From PGZG01 sp046292765 (GTDB lineage Bacteria > Pseudomonadota > Gammaproteobacteria > Pseudomonadales > Alcanivoracaceae): a stretch of DNA of 64,000 nucleotides. The stretch is from assembly GCA_046292765.1 (NCBI GenBank), contig JBKBQA010000008.1, forward strand, positions 62,001 to 126,000, written 5' to 3'. The notes beneath the pieces are model-generated. The model was given only the letters and a program-made list of their open reading frames with translations, searched no databases and was not told where the DNA came from. Position numbers and translations under genes: made by a program. Positions 50,293-58,980 of this stretch are shown piece by piece; position 1 is the stretch's first letter; every line of letters starts with the position of its first letter.

Positions 50293-51678
50293 TCAGGTTT
50301 GGGTCAGCCCTGCATCGTACCCGATACAATGCTCCAGTGCGCCCTGGTCCAGACTGGCCGGGTCGATTTTGACTAAAGCCATGTACTCCTCCGGCACCAC
50401 CACCACCTCGATGACTCCCTTCACCGCCAGCAAGCGCGACTGCCAGTCCGGGCGCCGCCCACCCTCTTCCGGTAGTGCCAACATGCGGGTCTCGAAGCGC
50501 ACCGGTTCCCGCATCTGCCAGACCACCCACCACCAGCCAACCAGCAGCAGCAGGCAGCACCACACTACCGCGGCCATGCCAGTCCATTGCAGCATCAGAC
50601 CAGCCAGCTGGGCACCGAGAAATACACCAAGAAACTGAAAGGTGGAGTAGACCCCCATTGCGGTGCCGCGGGTGGCGGCCGGGGCCAGGCGTCCCGCCAG
50701 CGAGGGCAGCAACGCCTCCAGAACATTGAAACCGACGAAGAACACCAGCAGCACCAGCGCGAACTGCCACAATACCGGGCCGGCCGCCAGCAAGCCAACC
50801 ATGGCCAGAGCGACCAGGCCGATAGCGATGAGCTTCACCCGCCGAACGCCGCGGCGCTCAGCGGCAATGATCAACGGTACCATCAGCACAAAACTGCCGA
50901 TTAACACACCAAGGTAGAGCAAACTGTGCTGTGCCAGTGGCAATCCCAATTCGTCACCAAGGCGTACCGGCACCACCACGAATAGCGCTGTCAGCACCAG
51001 ATGCAGCGTCAGGATGCCAACATTCAGACGCATCATGTCGGCACTGGCAAATATCCGCCGGAATCGCTCCCGACGGCCGAGCGCAGCCCGTCGGTTGGCG
51101 ACCCGGACCGCAGGCACCCATGCCAAAACCAGCAACAGTGCGGCCAGCCCCAGTACCGCACTAAGCCAAAACAGGCCGGCCAGTCCGAGCCACTCCGCCA
51201 GCAACGGACCCAAAATAAGCGCAAGCATGAAAGAAGCGCCGATGGACATGCCCAGGGCCGCCATGGCGCGGGTGCGATGCTGCTCCGAGACCACGTCGCT
51301 GACCATGGCCATAATGACACTGGCGATCGCCCCGGCCCCCTGCACGGCACGACCGAGGATGACGCCATAAATGGTCTCTGCCTGCGCCGCCACCGCACCA
51401 CCAAGCACGAACAGGACAAGGCCGCCGATGATGACCGGGCGACGGCCAATGCGGTCGGACAAGGCGCCAAAGGGGATCTGCAACAGCGCCTGCATCAGGC
51501 CGTAGATGCCAATGGCGGTGCCGATCAGTAGTGGGTTTGCACCAGAAAGGCCGGATCCGTATACCGCGAATACCGGCAGCAGCATAAACAGACCGAACAT
51601 GCGCAGGGCAAACACCCCGGCCAGCGTGCCCGTCAGACGGAGTTCGGTGCGTATCAGGTCTGGGCGCAGTGCCGTCAA
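50293..51678 (-). CDS. MFS exporter with C-terminal YAM domain (YajR-like)
   Basis: The product has 461 residues if translation starts at the TTG at 51678, which has a GGAG ribosome site about eight bases upstream. An ATG at 51792 would add 38 non-membrane residues that are Cys/Ser-rich. Twelve hydrophobic helices are seen, with the MFS loop motif GALSDRIGRRPVI between helices 2 and 3. The C-terminal soluble part (RLLAVKGVIEVVVVPEEYMA, continuing LVKIDP) resembles the ferredoxin-like YAM domain of YajR. The substrate is unknown; the pattern fits a drug-type exporter. The same gene sits between ssb and uvrA in pseudomonads. Confidence 0.88.
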   Translation of the reverse strand: MTALRPDLIRTELRLTGTLAGVFALRMFGLFMLLPVFAVYGSGLSGANPLLIGTAIGIYGLMQALLQIPFGALSDRIGRRPVIIGGLVLFVLGGAVAAQAETIYGVILGRAVQGAGAIASVIMAMVSDVVSEQHRTRAMAALGMSIGASFMLALILGPLLAEWLGLAGLFWLSAVLGLAALLLVLAWVPAVRVANRRAALGRRERFRRIFASADMMRLNVGILTLHLVLTALFVVVPVRLGDELGLPLAQHSLLYLGVLIGSFVLMVPLIIAAERRGVRRVKLIAIGLVALAMVGLLAAGPVLWQFALVLLVFFVGFNVLEALLPSLAGRLAPAATRGTAMGVYSTFQFLGVFLGAQLAGLMLQWTGMAAVVWCCLLLLVGWWWVVWQMREPVRFETRMLALPEEGGRRPDWQSRLLAVKGVIEVVVVPEEYMALVKIDPASLDQGALEHCIGYDAGLTQT

Positions 51679-51863
51679 AACGATATCTCCGGGAGGGCTG
51701 GAGGGCGCGGAGTATACCAGAAATACAGCGCCCTTACGGCACGGTACAAATTGAACCTGAAGGCAACTGATGATAGATTCGCGACTGTTCACCGTTTTTT
51801 CTTAGCGTGGCCTTGTCCCCCGACCACACAACGGTGTCGATGGAATCTCCCGGATGGATGGTT

Positions 51864-52514
51864 ATGACTGATTTGGACACACAACAACAAGTATATGTCG
51901 TCGGCGGACAGCACTTGCAGAACTCACTGCTAGCCGAATTTCTTGGCAAACAGGGGATGCCCGCAGCGGCACTGCGGCGGGTCGAGGAAGTGATAGCAGA
52001 GCAGCTGCGTCAGCACGACCAGACGCTGGTGCTGGCCGACTTCAATACCATCGATGTGAACACCCTGATCACCCACCTGATGGACGTCGACCGCGCCATT
52101 GATGGTGACTTGATGATCGGTATCTTCAACGTCGATGATGAAGACTCTCTTTCCCGCCTCGCCGGCCTGCCGATGGTCAATGGCGGCTTCCTGCACGATT
52201 GTCCGCAGGACCACCTGCTCAAGGGCGTGCGAGCGATGATGGAGAATGAACTGTGGTTGCCACGCAAGGTGCTGCAGCAATACCTGATGAAATCCCGCGG
52301 CTTCAACAAGACCTTCGCCCGCAGCGAAGTGACCTTGACCGACCGTGAAATTGAAGTATTGAAAGTGCTCGCCACCGGCGCCAAGAACTCGGATATTGCT
52401 CGCAGCCTGAGCCTTAGCCCTCACACCATCAAGACGCACATCTACAATATCTTCAAGAAGATCAATGCCTCCAACCGCCTGCAGGCAGTTAACTGGGCCC
52501 AAGAAAACCTCTAA
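51864..52514 (+). CDS. LuxR/CsgD-type response regulator without receiver phospho-site evidence
   Basis: The 216-residue protein has an N-terminal half like the CsgD receiver (QQQVYVVGGQHLQNSLLAEF; DQTLVLADFNTIDVNTLITH). The C-terminal LuxR HTH is LTDREIEVLKVLATGAKNSDIARSLSLSPHTIKTHIYNIFKKINA. Asp in LVLADFN could be the phospho-site position, but the other acidic pocket residues are not clear, as in CsgD. CsgD controls curli and matrix genes. The target genes here are unknown. ATG choices at 51858 and 51864 are close; the second has GGATGG upstream. It is followed by a strong terminator, so it is monocistronic. Confidence 0.88.
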   Translation: MTDLDTQQQVYVVGGQHLQNSLLAEFLGKQGMPAAALRRVEEVIAEQLRQHDQTLVLADFNTIDVNTLITHLMDVDRAIDGDLMIGIFNVDDEDSLSRLAGLPMVNGGFLHDCPQDHLLKGVRAMMENELWLPRKVLQQYLMKSRGFNKTFARSEVTLTDREIEVLKVLATGAKNSDIARSLSLSPHTIKTHIYNIFKKINASNRLQAVNWAQENL

Positions 52515-52530
52515 GCCCGACGCAACACAG

Positions 52531-52553
52531 AAAAGCCGGCTCCGCCGGCTTTT
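52531..52553 (+). terminator. Intrinsic terminator after the LuxR gene
   Basis: AAAAGCCGGC, loop TCC and GCCGGCTTTT make a ten-pair stem that continues into a T-run to 52556. It starts 16 bases past the stop and insulates uvrA. Confidence 0.9.
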
Positions 52554-52630
52554 TTTGCCTGACAGATTTGTCACGTGGTACGTGTTCTGGCCCACATAGA
52601 ACGCTGATAGAGCCTTCACCTCAAATGCCC

Positions 52631-52655
52631 TATACTGCGCTGTCATTTTGGTCAG
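52631..52655 (+). promoter_or_regulatory. Possible LexA site and -10 box before uvrA
   Basis: A TATACT box (52631-52636) is followed by CTGT-N8-TCAG (52640-52655), one base from the CTGT-N8-ACAG SOS consensus, just upstream of the uvrA start at 52668. uvrA is an SOS gene in E. coli, which makes a LexA site plausible. Confidence 0.5.
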
Positions 52656-52667
52656 TAGTCTATTCCC

Positions 52668-55493
52668 ATGGACAAGATCCTGGTTCGCGGCGCTCGCACC
52701 CACAACCTCAAAAACATTGATCTGGATATCCCCCGCGACAAGCTGGTGGTGATTACCGGGTTGTCCGGTTCCGGCAAATCCTCGCTGGCCTTCGACACGC
52801 TTTATGCGGAAGGCCAACGCCGTTACGTGGAATCACTTTCCACTTATGCGCGCCAGTTTCTGTCGATGATGGAAAAGCCCGACGTTGATCACATCGAGGG
52901 CCTTTCGCCGGCGATTTCCATTGAGCAGAAATCCACCAGCCATAACCCGCGCTCCACCGTCGGCACCATTACCGAGATCTACGACTACCTCCGCCTCCTT
53001 TACGCCCGCACCGGCGAACCACGTTGCCCCGAGCATGGGGTAGCGCTGACAGCCCAGACTGTGAGCCAGATGGTCGATCAGGTGCTGATGCTGCCCGAGG
53101 GCAGCAAGTTGATGCTGATGGCGCCTGTGGTACGCGACAAGAAAGGTGAACACCTTGCCCTGTTCGATCAGCTCCGCGCCCGTGGCTTTATTCGCGCCCG
53201 CATTGATGGCCGGGTGTATGAGCTTGATGACGCGCCGGAACTGGACAAAACCCGCAAGCACACCATCGAAGTAGTGGTCGATCGCTTCAAGGTGCGAAGC
53301 GATCTGGCCAACCGGCTGGCGGAATCCTTCGAAACTGCACTTGAGCTGGCAGACGACATCGCTGTGGTCGCGCCGATGGAAGGCGACGGCGAGGAAATCG
53401 TGTTCTCGGCGCGCTTCGCCTGCCCTCACTGCGGTTACTCGATTCCGGAGCTTGAGCCACGACTGTTCTCGTTCAACAATCCGGCCGGCGCTTGTCCGAG
53501 TTGCGATGGCCTTGGCGTCAAACAGTACTTCGATGAAGACAAGGTAATCGTCTCGGATGAACTGTCGCTTGCTGAAGGCGCCATTCGCGGCTGGGACAGA
53601 CGCAATGTCTATTACTTCCAGATGCTCACTTCACTGGCGGATTTTCTTGGGATTGATATCGACAAACCATTCCGCAAGCTGAACAAGACTCATCGCCACA
53701 AGGTGTTATATGGCACCGGCCATGATGTAGTCGAGTTCCGCTACCTGAACGATCGCGGTGATGTGGTGCTGCGTCGCCATCCTTTCGAAGGCATCATCCC
53801 GAATATGGAGCGCCGCTACCGCGAGACAGAATCGGAAAGTGTGCGCGAGGATCTGGCCAGTTACATGAGCACCTCGCTGTGCCCGGACTGCAACGGCTCT
53901 CGCCTGCGCGAAGCAGCCCGGAATGTGTTCATTGATAACCGCCCGCTGCCCCAGCTGGTTAGCCTGCCGGTTGGCAAGGCGTTCGGCTATTTCAGCGAGC
54001 TCAAGCTGCCCGGCCACCGTGGCGAGATTGCCGAAAAGATCCTCAAGGAAATCCGCGAGCGACTGCAGTTTCTTGTCAATGTCGGACTCGACTATCTGAC
54101 CCTCGCTCGCAATGCTGACACCCTTTCCGGAGGAGAAGCGCAGCGCATCCGTCTGGCGTCACAGATTGGCGCTGGTCTGGTCGGCGTAATGTATGTGCTT
54201 GATGAGCCCTCGATCGGTCTGCATCAGCGCGACAACGAGCGTCTGCTCGCCACCCTTACCCGACTGCGTGACCTCGGCAATACGGTGCTAGTGGTTGAGC
54301 ATGACGAAGACGCCATTCGCATGGCAGACCATGTCATTGATATCGGCCCCGGTGCCGGCGTACATGGCGGGCAGGTGGTGGCATCAGGCACCGCTGAGCA
54401 AGTGATTGCCAACAAGCGATCCATCACGGGCGATTATCTTTCTGGCCGAAAGCAGATTGTGGTGCCGAAAAAGCGCACGCCAGTGGGCAAACAATGGCTG
54501 ACACTGCATGGTGCCACCGGTAACAACCTTCAGAATGTGACCTTGAAGCTGCCGGTGGGTCTCATGACCTGCGTCACCGGGGTATCCGGCTCCGGCAAAT
54601 CGACGCTGATTAACGCCACTCTGTATCCACTGGCGGCAACGCGCCTGAATGGCGCCACACTGTTGAAGCCGGCGGCTTACGAGAAGGTCGACGGGCTGGA
54701 GCACTTCGACAAGGTCATCGACATCGATCAAAGTCCGATTGGTCGGACCCCGCGCTCCAATCCAGCCACTTACACCGGTTTGTTCACGCCGATTCGGGAT
54801 CTCTTCGCCGGCACGCAGGAAGCACGCTCCCGCGGCTACAAGACGGGGCGCTTCAGCTTCAACGTCCGCGGCGGCCGCTGCGAGGCCTGTCAGGGCGACG
54901 GCGTCATCAAGGTCGAGATGCACTTCCTCCCGGACATCTATGTACCTTGCGAGGTCTGCCACGGCAAACGCTATAACCGTGAAACGCTGGAGATTCTCTA
55001 CAAGGGCAAGAACATCCACCAGGTGCTGGCAATGACGGTGGAGGATGCTCGCGCCTTTTTTGATGCTGTCCCGTCCATTGCCCGTAAGCTACAAACCCTG
55101 ATGGATGTCGGGCTCAGTTACATCACCCTCGGGCAGGCAGCAACCACCCTGTCGGGTGGTGAGGCGCAGCGCATCAAACTGGCACGGGAGTTGTCGAAGC
55201 GGGATACCGGTCGGACGCTATACATTCTTGATGAGCCGACCACAGGACTGCACTTCCATGACATCCAGCAGTTGCTGAACGTGCTTTTCCGACTGCGCAA
55301 CCATGGCAATACCATTGTTGTCATCGAGCACAATCTGGATGTGATCAAGACCGCTGACTGGATTGTCGATCTCGGGCCAGAAGGGGGCGACGGCGGCGGG
55401 CAGATCATTGCCGAAGGCACGCCGGAACAAGTCGCGAAAGCGAAGGCCTCGCACACTGGCCGATTCCTGAAACCCGTGTTGGCAAGAAAGTGA
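52668..55493 (+). CDS. uvrA: Excinuclease ABC subunit A
   Basis: The 941-residue UvrA has two ATPase cassettes. The first shows Walker A GLSGSGKSSLAFDTLY near residue 31, a UvrB-binding insert with a zinc knuckle (CPHCGYSIPELEPRLFSF onward to CPSCDGLG), and signature LSGGEAQRIRLASQIG. The second shows GVSGSGKSTLI, the zinc finger CEACQGDGV to CEVCHGKR, and signature LSGGEAQRIKLARELS. The dimer finds bulky DNA lesions and loads UvrB for nucleotide excision repair. All motifs are intact, and the ATG at 52668 starts the usual MDKILVRGARTHNLKNIDL. Confidence 0.98.
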   Translation: MDKILVRGARTHNLKNIDLDIPRDKLVVITGLSGSGKSSLAFDTLYAEGQRRYVESLSTYARQFLSMMEKPDVDHIEGLSPAISIEQKSTSHNPRSTVGTITEIYDYLRLLYARTGEPRCPEHGVALTAQTVSQMVDQVLMLPEGSKLMLMAPVVRDKKGEHLALFDQLRARGFIRARIDGRVYELDDAPELDKTRKHTIEVVVDRFKVRSDLANRLAESFETALELADDIAVVAPMEGDGEEIVFSARFACPHCGYSIPELEPRLFSFNNPAGACPSCDGLGVKQYFDEDKVIVSDELSLAEGAIRGWDRRNVYYFQMLTSLADFLGIDIDKPFRKLNKTHRHKVLYGTGHDVVEFRYLNDRGDVVLRRHPFEGIIPNMERRYRETESESVREDLASYMSTSLCPDCNGSRLREAARNVFIDNRPLPQLVSLPVGKAFGYFSELKLPGHRGEIAEKILKEIRERLQFLVNVGLDYLTLARNADTLSGGEAQRIRLASQIGAGLVGVMYVLDEPSIGLHQRDNERLLATLTRLRDLGNTVLVVEHDEDAIRMADHVIDIGPGAGVHGGQVVASGTAEQVIANKRSITGDYLSGRKQIVVPKKRTPVGKQWLTLHGATGNNLQNVTLKLPVGLMTCVTGVSGSGKSTLINATLYPLAATRLNGATLLKPAAYEKVDGLEHFDKVIDIDQSPIGRTPRSNPATYTGLFTPIRDLFAGTQEARSRGYKTGRFSFNVRGGRCEACQGDGVIKVEMHFLPDIYVPCEVCHGKRYNRETLEILYKGKNIHQVLAMTVEDARAFFDAVPSIARKLQTLMDVGLSYITLGQAATTLSGGEAQRIKLARELSKRDTGRTLYILDEPTTGLHFHDIQQLLNVLFRLRNHGNTIVVIEHNLDVIKTADWIVDLGPEGGDGGGQIIAEGTPEQVAKAKASHTGRFLKPVLARK

Positions 55494-55571
55494 CTTATTT
55501 CTCATACTGACAAAATCAATTCGCAGTCTGGCAACATTTCACATTATCGCCACTACCGCAGCCTGATAATC

Positions 55572-55595
55572 CTCCCGTCCTCAACCAGACGGGAG
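55572..55595 (+). promoter_or_regulatory. Hairpin covering the ribosome site of the 58-residue gene
   Basis: CTCCCGTC (55572-55579), loop CTCAACCA and GACGGGAG (55588-55595) form an eight-pair GC-rich stem whose right arm contains the GGGAG ribosome site nine bases before the start at 55605. It would hold that site closed. Confidence 0.5.
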
Positions 55596-55604
55596 TGCCG
55601 ATCC

Positions 55605-55781
55605 ATGAGTAATGTTGTCTTCCGGGAAGCCCATCAGGCGCGTCTGACCCTGACCACCGGCGCCAGTCAAGGCGCACGCAAATCTTTGATGCAAGATCCG
55701 GCGATGATACTGATTGCATCGCTGGGGCTGTCATTCATGATGTTGCTGGGGGCGACGGGCTGGTTACTGCTGGGCGGGTAA
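55605..55781 (+). CDS. 58-residue single-helix membrane protein
   Basis: A frame from the ATG at 55605 to the TAA at 55779-55781 encodes 58 residues. The first 34 are polar and slightly basic (MSNVVFREAHQARLTLTTGA then SQGARKSLMQDPAMI). The rest is a hydrophobic helix (LIASLGLSFMMLLGATGWLL) ending LGG. A GGGAG ribosome site lies in a hairpin just before. It stands between uvrA and the ribosomal operon and is followed by a bidirectional terminator. I do not know a homologue. Composition and ribosome site support a real small membrane protein. Confidence 0.6.
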   Translation: MSNVVFREAHQARLTLTTGASQGARKSLMQDPAMILIASLGLSFMMLLGATGWLLLGG

Positions 55782-55806
55782 TCAGGAATCACCCCTGCCG
55801 AAAAGC

Positions 55807-55832
55807 AAAAAGCCGGGCAAGCCCGGCTTTTT
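55807..55832. terminator. Bidirectional terminator
   Basis: AAAAAGCCGGGC and GCCCGGCTTTTT make a 12-pair stem around AA, with T-runs on both sides. It serves the small gene on the plus strand and rplQ on the minus strand. Confidence 0.9.
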
Positions 55833-55852
55833 CTTGATCCGAAGATCAGATC

Positions 55853-56233
55853 TTACTCTGCAGCCGCTGCCGGCTCCGGACGACCGACCAGCTCAACATA
55901 CGCCATCGGCGCGTTGTCACCGGTACGGTAGCCCATCTTCAGGACGCGCATGTAGCCGCCCGGACGGTTGGCATAGCGCGGACCCAGATCATTGAACAGG
56001 ATGCCTACGGCTTCCTTGGATCGGGTACGGGCAAACGCCAGACGACGGTTGGCAACGGAGTCCACCTTGGCCAGGGTGATCAGCGGCTCAGCAACGCTGC
56101 GCAGCTCCTTCGCCTTCGGCAGCGTGGTCTTGATGGCGCCGTGTTCGAACAGCGACACCGCCATGTTACGCAGCATGGCCTGACGGTGGGCACTGGTGCG
56201 GTTAAACTTTCTGCCGCTTTTGCGATGACGCAT
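55853..56233 (-). CDS. rplQ: 50S ribosomal protein bL17
   Basis: The 126-residue protein begins MRHRKSGRKFNRTSAHRQAM and has the bL17 core GAIKTTLPKAKELRSVAEPLI and RLAFARTRSKEAV. It is part of the large subunit near the exit tunnel. It is the last gene of the alpha operon and lies 48 bases downstream of rpoA. Its C-terminal acidic tail PEPAAAAE is typical of proteobacterial members. Confidence 0.98.
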   Translation of the reverse strand: MRHRKSGRKFNRTSAHRQAMLRNMAVSLFEHGAIKTTLPKAKELRSVAEPLITLAKVDSVANRRLAFARTRSKEAVGILFNDLGPRYANRPGGYMRVLKMGYRTGDNAPMAYVELVGRPEPAAAAE

Positions 56234-56281
56234 GGTTCTGTTCCTTTGCTAACGGGCGCCGGTGGCGCCCAGTCAATTCAA

Positions 56282-57289
56282 TTAACGCAGTCTGTTGGTC
56301 AGGCGATCATCGTCACGCAGGCTGACCGGCGGCCAGCTCTCCAGGCGCATGCCCAGAGACAGGCCCTTGGAGGCCAGTACGTCCTTGATCTCGGTCAGCG
56401 ACTTCTTACCCAGATTCGGGGTTTTCAGCAGCTCAACCTCGGTGCGCTGAACCAGATCACCGATGTAGTAAATGTTCTCTGCCTTGAGGCAGTTGGCCGA
56501 ACGCACGGTCAGCTCGAGATCGTCGACCGGACGAAGCAGGATCGGATCCACTTCTTCGCGGTGCTCCTTCTTCTCGATCTTGCGCTCCTGCTCAAGATCA
56601 ACGAACACGGCGATCTGCTGCTGCAGGATAGTGGCCGCGCGACGAATGGCTTCCTCCGGCTGGATAGTGCCGTTGGTCTCCAGATCGATCACCAGTCGGT
56701 CCAGGTCAGTGCGCTGCTCGACCCGGGCTGCTTCCACCACATAGGCGACACGACGCACCGGGCTGTAGCTGGCATCCAGCTGCAGACGGCCAATGCCTCG
56801 GGTTTCGTCGTCTTCCGAGCGACGGGAGTCTGCCGGCACGTAGCCACGACCCTTGGTGATCTTGAGCTTCATACGCAGCTCGGTCTCACCATTGATGGTG
56901 CAGATCAGGTGATCCGGGTTGACGATCTCCACGCTATGATCGCGCTGGATATCGGCTGCCGTCACCGGGCCCTTGCCCTTTTTGTTCAGCTCCAGCACTG
57001 CCTCGGCACGGTCATCCATACGGATGGCGATGCCCTTGAGGTTGAGCAGGATGTTGATCACGTCTTCCTGCACGCCCTCGATGGCCGAGTACTCGTGCAG
57101 TACACCGTCGATCTCTACTTCAGTGATCGCGCAACCCGGCATGGAAGACAGCAGGATGCGGCGCAGAGCAGAACCAAGGGTATGACCGAAACCACGCTCC
57201 AGCGGCTCGAGAACCACTTTGGCGTGTGTCGGCGTAACGGCATTGACCGCGATAGCGCGCGGGGTCAGAAAATCGTTCACGGCGGTCAT
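56282..57289 (-). CDS. rpoA: RNA polymerase alpha subunit
   Basis: The 335-residue alpha has the N-terminal assembly domain (AKVVLEPLERGFGHTLGSAL) and, after a flexible linker, the C-terminal domain for UP elements and activators (RSANCLKAENIYYIGDLVQR, TPNLGKKSLTEIKDVLASKG). Length matches other gammaproteobacteria. It dimerises to start polymerase assembly. Order rpsM-rpsK-rpsD-rpoA-rplQ is the standard alpha operon. Confidence 0.99.
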   Translation of the reverse strand: MTAVNDFLTPRAIAVNAVTPTHAKVVLEPLERGFGHTLGSALRRILLSSMPGCAITEVEIDGVLHEYSAIEGVQEDVINILLNLKGIAIRMDDRAEAVLELNKKGKGPVTAADIQRDHSVEIVNPDHLICTINGETELRMKLKITKGRGYVPADSRRSEDDETRGIGRLQLDASYSPVRRVAYVVEAARVEQRTDLDRLVIDLETNGTIQPEEAIRRAATILQQQIAVFVDLEQERKIEKKEHREEVDPILLRPVDDLELTVRSANCLKAENIYYIGDLVQRTEVELLKTPNLGKKSLTEIKDVLASKGLSLGMRLESWPPVSLRDDDRLTNRLR

Positions 57290-57309
57290 GAAAGTCCCTC
57301 AGGCTGTCC

Positions 57310-57936
57310 TTACTTGGAGTAAAGCTCGACGATCAGGTTCTCATTGATCTCGGCGGGCAGATCAACGCGCTCCGGACGGGTTTTGTAGGTCCCCTCCAGT
57401 TTCTTTTCGTCAACCTCAATCCAGGGCGCGAAACCGCGCTGCTGGGCCAGTTCCATTGCGCTTTTGACGCGCAGCTGGTTCTTGGACTTTTCACGGACGG
57501 TAATAACGTCGCCCGGCTGAACCTGGTAGGAAGCAACGTTCACCGAGCGGCCGTTGACCAGAATCGCGCGGTGGCTCACCAGCTGGCGGGCTTCGGCGCG
57601 GGTCGAACCAAAACCCATGCGGTATACGACGTTGTCCAGACGGCTTTCCAGCAGCTGAAGCAGCGCTTCGCCGGTGGCACCACGGCTGGAAGAAGCCTTT
57701 TTGTAGTAGTTGCGGAACTGCTTCTCCAGTACGCCATACATGCGGCGGACCTTCTGCTTTTCACGCAGCTGCACACCGTAGTCGGACAGCCGGCCACCAC
57801 GACGGGAGGCGGCAGCAAAACCGGGAGCCTGCTCTGCCTTGCACTTTGAGTCGAGCGGGCGAATGCCGCTCTTCAAAAACAGATCCGTGCCTTCGCGACG
57901 GGACAGTCTGCACTTCGGACCAAGATATCTTGCCAT
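57310..57936 (-). CDS. rpsD: 30S ribosomal protein uS4
   Basis: The 208-residue uS4 begins MARYLGPKCRLSRREGTDLF and has the S4 RNA-binding domain (LDNVVYRMGFGSTRAEARQL, HRAILVNGRSVNVASYQVQP). It binds 16S rRNA early in assembly, and in E. coli it represses translation of the alpha operon. The residue pattern looks complete. Confidence 0.98.
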   Translation of the reverse strand: MARYLGPKCRLSRREGTDLFLKSGIRPLDSKCKAEQAPGFAAASRRGGRLSDYGVQLREKQKVRRMYGVLEKQFRNYYKKASSSRGATGEALLQLLESRLDNVVYRMGFGSTRAEARQLVSHRAILVNGRSVNVASYQVQPGDVITVREKSKNQLRVKSAMELAQQRGFAPWIEVDEKKLEGTYKTRPERVDLPAEINENLIVELYSK

Positions 57937-57951
57937 GCTTGCTTACTCCCG

Positions 57952-58344
57952 TTACACGCGACGCTTTTTGGCCGGACGGCAGCCGTTATGCGGAATCGGC
58001 GTCACGTCCTGAATGCTGGTGATCTTGTAGCCACAGGCGTGCAGCGCACGGACCGAGGACTCGCGACCTGGGCCCGGGCCCTTGACGCGAACTTCGAGGT
58101 TCTTCAAACCATAGTCCTTGGCTGCATTACCCGCGTTCTCAGCGGCCACCTGGGCAGCGAACGGGGTGCTCTTGCGCGAACCGCGGAAACCGGCACCACC
58201 GGAGGTCGCCCAGGAAAGTGCATTCCCCTGACGATCGGTAATGGTGATGATGGTGTTGTTGAAGGACGCGTGTACGTGCGCGATCCCGTCCGCTACGGTA
58301 CGGGTTACCTTCTTCCGACGTGCGCCACTGTCTTTTTTCGCCAT
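57952..58344 (-). CDS. rpsK: 30S ribosomal protein uS11
   Basis: The 130-residue uS11 has a basic N-terminal tail and the core GIAHVHASFNNTIITITDRQ, with the conserved end IPHNGCRPAKKRRV. It sits on the platform of the small subunit near the mRNA exit. It lies between rpsM and rpsD with short gaps. Confidence 0.98.
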   Translation of the reverse strand: MAKKDSGARRKKVTRTVADGIAHVHASFNNTIITITDRQGNALSWATSGGAGFRGSRKSTPFAAQVAAENAGNAAKDYGLKNLEVRVKGPGPGRESSVRALHACGYKITSIQDVTPIPHNGCRPAKKRRV

Positions 58345-58370
58345 GATACGTGCCTACCTGGACTCAGGAC

Positions 58371-58727
58371 TTATTTGCGAATCGGTTTCCGCGGACCTTT
58401 ACGGGTCCGGGCATTGGTTTTGGTACGCTGACCGCGTACCGGCAAGCCGCGACGGTGGCGGATGCCGCGAAAGCACCCGAGGTCCATCAACCGCTTGATG
58501 TTCATACTGACTTCCCGACGCAGGTCACCCTCGACCGGAAGCTTGGCCACTTCGCCACGGAGGGCGTCCAGCTGTGCCTCGGACAGGTCCCGGACCTTGG
58601 TGGTCGGGGCGATGCCAGTGCTGGCACACAGCTTCTTCGCGGTGGTGTTACCGACCCCAAAGATGTAGGTCAGCGAAATCACCGCGTGCTTGTTGTCAGG
58701 GATGTTTACGCCTGCAATACGGGCCAT
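58371..58727 (-). CDS. rpsM: 30S ribosomal protein uS13
   Basis: The 118-residue uS13 begins MARIAGVNIPDNKHAVISLT and has the helix-two-turn-helix region and the C-terminal basic tail RHRRGLPVRGQRTKTNARTR. It contacts the large subunit and P-site tRNA in the head. It opens the alpha operon, 115 bases after rpmJ. Confidence 0.98.
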   Translation of the reverse strand: MARIAGVNIPDNKHAVISLTYIFGVGNTTAKKLCASTGIAPTTKVRDLSEAQLDALRGEVAKLPVEGDLRREVSMNIKRLMDLGCFRGIRHRRGLPVRGQRTKTNARTRKGPRKPIRK

Positions 58728-58842
58728 CCGATCTATCTCCGATTTACACTCTACTTGCCGGTTCTGGGGTACAGCCGAAGGGCGGCGATACTAGCGTCTG
58801 AACCGACGGATTTCAACCTGTGCGTGATTCGGGAGCCCCGAA

Positions 58843-58959
58843 TCAGCCCTGGCGCTGCTTGTGACGGGGTTCTGCGGCGCAGATCACCATCACCCGACCC
58901 TTACGGCGGATGATCTTGCACTGGCGGCATACTGCCTTTACCGAAGCCTGTACTTTCAT
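58843..58959 (-). CDS. rpmJ: 50S ribosomal protein bL36
   Basis: A 38-codon gene starts at the ATG at 58959: MKVQASVKAVCRQCKIIRRK then GRVMVICAAEPRHKQRQG. It carries the Cys-x-x-Cys-x(12)-Cys-x(4)-His zinc site of bL36, with Cys11, Cys14, Cys27 and His32. It sits between secY and rpsM, its normal place. The length is standard. Confidence 0.95.
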   Translation of the reverse strand: MKVQASVKAVCRQCKIIRRKGRVMVICAAEPRHKQRQG

Positions 58960-58980
58960 TGCCTTAGCCTCTTCTCTGAA

